From an uncultured Pseudomonadales bacterium (lineage in GTDB: Bacteria > Pseudomonadota > Gammaproteobacteria > Pseudomonadales > Balneatricaceae): a stretch of DNA of 47,554 nucleotides. Below the pieces are notes generated by a model. That model did no database searches. It was not told the DNA's origin and saw only the letters and a program-made list of their open reading frames with translations. This document shows positions 43,215-47,554 of the stretch, one piece after another. Location: NCBI GenBank assembly GCA_938084925.1, contig CALKFY010000132.1, positions 1-47,554 on the forward strand. The letters run 5' to 3'. The position numbers and the translations under genes were made by a program. Numbering within the stretch: the first letter of the stretch is position 1; every line of letters begins with the position of its first letter.

Positions 43215-43231
43215 GACAACAGGAGGTTGTC
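43215..43231 (+). promoter_or_regulatory. Hairpin presenting the pilin ribosome-binding site
   Basis: GACAAC-AGGAG-GTTGTC: the Shine-Dalgarno is the loop of a perfect 6-bp stem ending right at the ATG. It could tune translation of the pilin gene. Confidence 0.6.
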
Positions 43232-43690
43232 ATGCAAACAATAGAGAAGTCACGGAAGACCAACTATTTATTTACTAACCCACAGCAAGGCCAGCAGGGT
43301 TTTAGCCTGTTAGAAATGCTCTTGGTAGTCGCTTTAATAGGCATTCTTGCTGCCTATGCAGTGCCCACCTATCAGGGATATATGCAGCAAACCCGTTTTA
43401 TGGAAGTGGTGCAACAAGCCCAATCAGTACGAATTTCCCAAGCGGCCTGTTTAATGACTGCCGGCCAAGATCTGGCGGCCTGTGACAGTTTTGATGAGCT
43501 AGCTCTACAAGCACCAACGGCAACTGACAACACGGCTAGTGTGAGCGTCTTAGCCAGTACCGCTGTGATCACAGGTACTGGCACAACCGCATCTGGGGCT
43601 TACACTTATATATTAACTCCAGGTTATAACGACGTTGGGCAGTTGCAGTATGCTGTGAGTGGTACCTGTGTAGCAGCTGCAGCCTGTTGA
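43232..43690 (+). CDS. Type IV pilin-like protein
   Basis: A 152-residue prepilin. A 23-residue polar leader ends at Gly23, then FSLLEMLLVVALIGILAAYAVPTYQGYM is a textbook N-methylated pilin helix with Glu at +5. The globular part is small and Ala/Thr-rich, with Cys pairs at CLMTAGQDLAACDSF and GTCVAAAAC at the end, the latter resembling the C-terminal disulfide loop. The leader is much longer than in ordinary type IVa pilins, but AGGAGG directly before this ATG supports the start. It probably is an accessory (minor) or PilE-type pilin for the short pilB-pilC system upstream. A terminator follows. Confidence 0.88.
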   Translation: MQTIEKSRKTNYLFTNPQQGQQGFSLLEMLLVVALIGILAAYAVPTYQGYMQQTRFMEVVQQAQSVRISQAACLMTAGQDLAACDSFDELALQAPTATDNTASVSVLASTAVITGTGTTASGAYTYILTPGYNDVGQLQYAVSGTCVAAAAC

Positions 43691-43694
43691 GGAT

Positions 43695-43770
43695 AACCGT
43701 CATTGCTGCGCTGCGCTGGGCCTGCCCCATGAGCAGAGCGCATGCTTTGGGTAAGCAATGACGGTTTTTT
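43695..43770 (+). terminator. Terminator of the pilin gene containing a dispersed repeat core
   Basis: Perfect 13-bp arms (43695-43707 and 43754-43766) followed by T6. Inside the loop lies a 33-nt core (43720-43752) nearly identical to 18833-18865. Confidence 0.85.
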
Positions 43771-43876
43771 GTGGCTTTTCACAATGACGAATATTGTGTC
43801 TTTCCCTTGACTCTAGATGCTCATCCCATACACTTGCCTGAATTCTGTTATTTAATGCAATGAAGTGAAATAAAGT

Positions 43877-44365
43877 ATGGATTGTGCCAATTTTCTTGCC
43901 ATCGAAACCAGCCCCGAAGCCCCGTATTATCCGGTAGCTTGTGCTTGGAGTTTAGCTGATGGCACTATCAAAACCAGTTTTATCATGCCAGCCGATGATT
44001 GGCCTAGCGAACTTTGTTATAGCGATCATCTAGATTTAGGTACGATTATGTCCCAAGGCCATTCGGTCAAAGACGTGATTATAGAAATGAACGATGACCT
44101 CGATGGGGAGTGGGTCTTATGTCATGCCGACTTTACTCCAGCCACTAGCTTTGAGCATATTGCCGAGGCTATCGATATTCATCCATCTTTTGAATGGAGT
44201 GATCGCGGCAGCGACCTCGCTGAAGCCTTGAGTGATTACTGGCGTGAAGAACTGCAGGATCTTAGTTTTGAGCTAGGTTTAGACCTTACGCAAGCCGAAG
44301 ACCAGGTGCGTGTGATGCAGCTGTGTTGGGCACGCGCCAATGACCTCGTCGCTCACGACTGGTAA
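43877..44365 (+). CDS. Exonuclease-like (DEDD-fold) protein lacking catalytic residues
   Basis: A 162-residue cytosolic acidic protein. Its start, FLAIETSPEAPYYPVACAWS followed by LADGTIKTSFIMPADDW, resembles small DnaQ-like exonucleases (FxDxEAS...YPIEVAWSLxDG...LIxP). The first catalytic motif D-x-E is A-I-E here, and the usual second Asp motif is VLCHADF. It is probably a non-catalytic relative, but the assignment rests on motif resemblance only. It overlaps none of its neighbours; yheU starts 4 nt after its stop, so they are likely cotranscribed. Only a weak Shine-Dalgarno is visible. Confidence 0.5.
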   Translation: MDCANFLAIETSPEAPYYPVACAWSLADGTIKTSFIMPADDWPSELCYSDHLDLGTIMSQGHSVKDVIIEMNDDLDGEWVLCHADFTPATSFEHIAEAIDIHPSFEWSDRGSDLAEALSDYWREELQDLSFELGLDLTQAEDQVRVMQLCWARANDLVAHDW

Positions 44366-44369
44366 TAAC

Positions 44370-44618
44370 ATGATTATTCCTTGGCAACAGATTCCCCCCG
44401 CAACCCTTGATAATTTGCTTGCAGAGTATGCCAGTCGCGATGGTACCGATTACGGCCTAGTCGAAGTCTCCCTAGGAACCAAAGTGGAGCAAATTCGGGC
44501 GCAATTACAAAGCGGTAAGGTGGTCATTGTGTTTAGTGAATTGCACGAAACTGTGAACATTATGTTGGCGCAAGAGTTTGCATCTAGTGAGCGACAGGGT
44601 GCAGCACAAGAGTATTGA
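44370..44618 (+). CDS. yheU: YheU-family protein
   Basis: An 82-residue protein of the YheU (UPF0270) family. MIIPWQQIPPATLDNLLAEYASRDGTDYG, KVEQIRAQLQSGKVVIVFSELHETVNIM is the family core. Function is unknown. The ATG at 44370 matches the invariant family start; longer versions are not supported. Confidence 0.92.
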   Translation: MIIPWQQIPPATLDNLLAEYASRDGTDYGLVEVSLGTKVEQIRAQLQSGKVVIVFSELHETVNIMLAQEFASSERQGAAQEY

Positions 44619-44684
44619 TGACGGTCATAGAGTGGTGCAACTGTTAGTCCCCTAGGCCAAAGTATTATTCATTATTGTGATAAT

Positions 44685-44707
44685 GCTTGGTATAACTATT
44701 ACCAAGC
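44685..44707. promoter_or_regulatory. Palindromic candidate operator upstream of acs
   Basis: Perfect inverted repeat GCTTGGTA-N7-TACCAAGC, 48 nt before the acs ATG. It may bind the LuxR-type regulator encoded after acs, or another regulator. There is no T-run, so it is not a terminator. Confidence 0.5.
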
Positions 44708-44755
44708 TAGCATAACGCTAATCATTTTATATATTTCACCAGTTAGGATACTAGT

Positions 44756-46696
44756 ATGAGCGACGTGAAAACCTATCCCGTAGATCCACAAGTAGCTGCA
44801 AATTCATGGGCGGACGAAGCCACCCGTGCCGCTATGTACGAGGAATCAGTAAACAATCCAGAAGGATTCTGGGGCAAGCAAGCGGAAATGCTTGATTGGG
44901 TTAAAACCCCTACTAAGATCAAAGATACCTCATTTGCCCCAGGCAATGTTGATATCAACTGGTACGCTGACGGTGAACTAAACGTTGCTGCAAACTGCCT
45001 AGATCGTCACTTAGCGGAGCACGGCGAAGAAATAGCCATTATTTGGGAAGGTGATAATCCTGCCGAATCTCGCCATATTAGCTACCGTGAACTACACGCG
45101 GAAGTGTGTAAGCTAAGTAACGCACTTTTGGCCCAAGGCGCCAAGAAGGGCGACGTAGTCACTCTTTACATGCCAATGATCCCTGAAGCCGCAGTTGCCA
45201 TGCTAGCTTGTGCTCGCATTGGTGCCGTGCACTCGGTAATTTTCGGTGGTTTCTCTCCAGACGCTATTGCCGGTCGAGTAGAAGGCGCTAACAGTACTAT
45301 CGTGATCACCGCTGACGAAGGTTTGCGTGGCGGCCGTAGCGTACCGCTTAAGGCTAACGTAGATACAGCGCTTGCTAACATGGACAGTGTTAACACGGTT
45401 ATCGTTGTTAAGCGTACCGGTGGTGATATTGCTTGGGTTGAAGGTCGTGACGTATGGTACTCCGACATTGTTGAGCCAGCTTCCGCTGAGCACACACCTG
45501 AAGTAATGAATGCTGAAGATCCACTATTTATTCTTTACACATCCGGTTCTACTGGCCAGCCAAAGGGTCTAGAGCACACTAGTGGTGGTTACCTAGTATG
45601 GGCCGCTATGACTCACCGTTATGTATTCGACTACAAGCCAGGTGATGTCTACTGGTGTACTGCTGACGTTGGTTGGATTACAGGTCACAGCTACATTGTT
45701 TATGGTCCACTAGCTAACCGTGCTACTAGCTTGATGTTTGAAGGTGTACCAAATTACCCAACTAACTCGCGTTTTGGTGATGTTATCGCCAAGCACAAGG
45801 TTAACCAATTCTACACAGCTCCTACGGCTATCCGCGCACTTATGCAGCACGGTGACGACGTATTGGCTGGTGCGGATCTTTCCAGCATCACGCTATTGGG
45901 TTCTGTGGGCGAGCCAATCAACCCTGAAGCTTGGACCTGGTACCGCAATATCTTTGGTAACGGTACTGCACCAATCGTTGATACTTGGTGGCAGACCGAA
46001 ACAGGTGGTCACATGATTACACCTATGCCGGGTTCTGTAGCGACTAAGCCTGGTTCGGCAACGCTACCATTCTTTGGTGTGCAGCCAGCTTTGGTTGATA
46101 ACGAAGGTGAGATCATTGAAGGAGCAGCTGAAGGTAACTTGGTTATCACTGATAGCTGGCCTGGCCAAGCCCGTTCCATCTGGGGCAACCATGATCGTTT
46201 TGAAGAGACTTACTTCTCTACCTTCAAAAACTTCTACTTCACTGGTGACGGCGCACGTCGTGACGAAGACGGTTACTTCTGGATCACAGGCCGTGTTGAT
46301 GACGTGTTGAACGTTTCTGGTCACCGTATGGGTACAGCCGAAATCGAAAGCTCCTTGGTTGCTCACGAAGCCACTTCTGAAGCCGCTGTAGTTGGCTACC
46401 CGCACGAAATTAAGGGTCAAGGTATCTACTGCTACGTAACCCTAAAAGACGGCGTAGAAGCCACTGATGAGCTAATGAAGGAATTGCGCACTTGGGTGCG
46501 TACCGACATCGGCCCAATCGCTTCTCCAGACTTCATTCAGTTTGCTCCAAGCCTACCTAAGACTCGTTCTGGTAAGATCATGCGTCGTATCTTGCGCAAG
46601 ATTGCTGCCAACGACTTTGGTGAGCTAGGTGATACTTCTACCTTGGCTGATCCAAGTGTAGTCGACGACTTGATTGATAATCGTCGTAATCGCTAG
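44756..46696 (+). CDS. acs: Acetyl-CoA synthetase
   Basis: A 646-residue AMP-forming enzyme converting acetate, ATP and CoA to acetyl-CoA. The P-loop [44 protein letters not shown] and the C-terminal [17 protein letters not shown] with the regulatory, acetylatable lysine are all intact. It scavenges low acetate. The adjacent downstream response regulator resembles the acs-controlling ErdR of pseudomonads, and a palindrome lies in the promoter region. A strong terminator follows. Confidence 0.97.
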   Translation: MSDVKTYPVDPQVAANSWADEATRAAMYEESVNNPEGFWGKQAEMLDWVKTPTKIKDTSFAPGNVDINWYADGELNVAANCLDRHLAEHGEEIAIIWEGDNPAESRHISYRELHAEVCKLSNALLAQGAKKGDVVTLYMPMIPEAAVAMLACARIGAVHSVIFGGFSPDAIAGRVEGANSTIVITADEGLRGGRSVPLKANVDTALANMDSVNTVIVVKRTGGDIAWVEGRDVWYSDIVEPASAEHTPEVMNAEDPLFILYTSGSTGQPKGLEHTSGGYLVWAAMTHRYVFDYKPGDVYWCTADVGWITGHSYIVYGPLANRATSLMFEGVPNYPTNSRFGDVIAKHKVNQFYTAPTAIRALMQHGDDVLAGADLSSITLLGSVGEPINPEAWTWYRNIFGNGTAPIVDTWWQTETGGHMITPMPGSVATKPGSATLPFFGVQPALVDNEGEIIEGAAEGNLVITDSWPGQARSIWGNHDRFEETYFSTFKNFYFTGDGARRDEDGYFWITGRVDDVLNVSGHRMGTAEIESSLVAHEATSEAAVVGYPHEIKGQGIYCYVTLKDGVEATDELMKELRTWVRTDIGPIASPDFIQFAPSLPKTRSGKIMRRILRKIAANDFGELGDTSTLADPSVVDDLIDNRRNR

Positions 46697-46714
46697 ACGT
46701 TATTCGATCTAGGT

Positions 46715-46755
46715 AAAAGCCAGGTTTGAGAGTTATTTCTCGCCTGGCTTTTTTT
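46715..46755 (+). terminator. Terminator of acs
   Basis: Stem AAAAGCCAGG / CCTGGCTTTT followed by further T; 18 nt after the acs stop. Confidence 0.9.
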
Positions 46756-46894
46756 ATGTCTGGTGTTTATGTTCGGTATTTTGAAGGTCGTTTTTTAGCA
46801 CAAAGTCTTTCCCTGAGAGAGGATTTGATTTATTCTTTCAAGTTATAGAAAGTCTTGTTCTTATTGGCCAAGTTCATGTAGTAGAGAGGTTAGT

Positions 46895-47554
46895 GTGAAT
46901 CACACCATTATTATCGCCGACGACCATCCTTTGTTCCGCGCTGCTCTTAAGCAGGCGTTGGTTAATGCCGTAGATGATGCGCGTATTCTCGAAGCCGAAA
47001 GCCTTAAGCAGCTTGAACAACATGTGCATGGCGAAATTGATTTGGTATTGTTAGATTTACATATGCCAGGTGCTAATGGCTTCTCTAGCCTTATCTACTT
47101 GCGCAATCACTTTCCATCTGTACCGGTCGTTGTCGTATCCGGTAATGAGCAGCCTAGCGTTATGCACCGCGCCGTGCAGTTTGGCGCGTCTGGCTTTATT
47201 CCTAAATCGTCTTCCATGGATACTATTGCCAATGCCATTGGCGAAGTGTTAGACGGTGAAGTTTGGCTACCTGCTGACTTGCCAGATATGGATGCCATGA
47301 CAGATTCTGAAGACAATAAATTTGCCGAGCAACTAGCGACGCTGACGCCACAGCAGTTTAAGGTGTTGATCATGTTAACGGAAGGTTTGTTGAATAAGCA
47401 GATCGCCTATGAACTAGAAGTATCTGAAGCCACTATCAAAGCCCACGTAACCGCTATCTTGCGTAAGCTAGGTGTGTACAGTCGTACCCAAGCCGTTATC
47501 GCGGCAAGCCGTCTACAAATTGATCACCCACAAGATCAAGAAGTCAGTCAGTAA
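46895..47554 (+). CDS. LuxR/NarL-family response regulator (ErdR-like)
   Basis: A 219-residue two-component regulator ending exactly at the window edge. The receiver domain (1-120) has DDHPLF, phosphorylation Asp55 in LVLLDLHMPG, the switch Ser in VVSGNE and Lys in IPKSSS. The C-terminal LuxR helix-turn-helix is LTPQQFKVLIMLTEGLLNKQIAYELEVSEATIKAHVTAILRKLGV. It starts with GTG, 7 nt after GAGAGG. Its place next to acs and its sequence resemble ErdR/AgmR-type regulators that activate acetate and alcohol use, so acs is the likely target. Its sensor kinase is not in the window. Confidence 0.88.
   Translation: MNHTIIIADDHPLFRAALKQALVNAVDDARILEAESLKQLEQHVHGEIDLVLLDLHMPGANGFSSLIYLRNHFPSVPVVVVSGNEQPSVMHRAVQFGASGFIPKSSSMDTIANAIGEVLDGEVWLPADLPDMDAMTDSEDNKFAEQLATLTPQQFKVLIMLTEGLLNKQIAYELEVSEATIKAHVTAILRKLGVYSRTQAVIAASRLQIDHPQDQEVSQ

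Overview
The window is a stretch of gammaproteobacterial chromosome, probably from a marine, Oceanospirillales/Cellvibrionales-like relative of the pseudomonads. The evidence is the gene order gyrA-serC-pheA-tyrA/aroA(fused)-cmk-rpsA-ihfB-lapA-lapB-pyrF-comEA, the pilB/pilC-coaE-yacG order, and several gammaproteobacterial small families (YqcC, YheU, YciK, DUF3549, YacG). Base composition is moderate and looks even throughout. I see no prophage, intact insertion sequence or CRISPR array. Species assignment is inference.

Region 1 (1-8.7 kb) is accessory-like. It holds tRNA-Val(GAC) with its terminator, a toxin-antitoxin locus whose toxin is broken while antitoxin, promoter and operator survive, the tRNA hydroxylase TrhO, and a GFA-family protein. 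Next come a class III CoA-transferase with a malyl-CoA-lyase-like enzyme, an old-yellow-enzyme reductase paired with an ArsR regulator through two near-identical operators, a VF530 protein with an unusual SPYG-rich tail, and a rhodanese.

Region 2 (8.7-16.3 kb) is transport and sensing: AzlCD amino-acid exporter, a Bcr/CflA drug-efflux protein, a substrate-binding-protein/PAS/histidine-kinase fusion followed by YqcC, a split YeeE/YedE sulfur transporter, and a membrane-anchored coiled-coil protein.

Region 3 (16.3-22.4 kb) is the best candidate for an undescribed system. A LysR regulator is divergent from an operon of an aldehyde dehydrogenase (2-oxoglutarate-semialdehyde type), an M19 'dipeptidase' homologue lacking several canonical metal ligands, a 576-residue protein I cannot assign, and a DUF3726-like protein overlapping it. 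It looks like a catabolic route whose substrate cannot be read from sequence.

Region 4 (22.4-47.6 kb) is mostly core: GIY-YIG, DUF3549, YciK, UbiG; the gyrA to pyrF block for topology, serine/aromatic amino acids, CMP kinase, ribosomal S1, IHF, LPS control and pyrimidines; ComEA; dGTPase; a reduced type IV pilus set (short PilB, PilC, a pilin, no PilD) around coaE-yacG; a degenerate exonuclease-like protein with YheU; and acs with a downstream LuxR-type response regulator that plausibly controls acetate use.

Intergenic regions carry at least five kinds of inverted or dispersed repeats of REP/MITE type, including a 22-bp-arm palindrome, a 110-bp element able to fold as a cloverleaf, and a 33-bp core present at two loci 25 kb apart.
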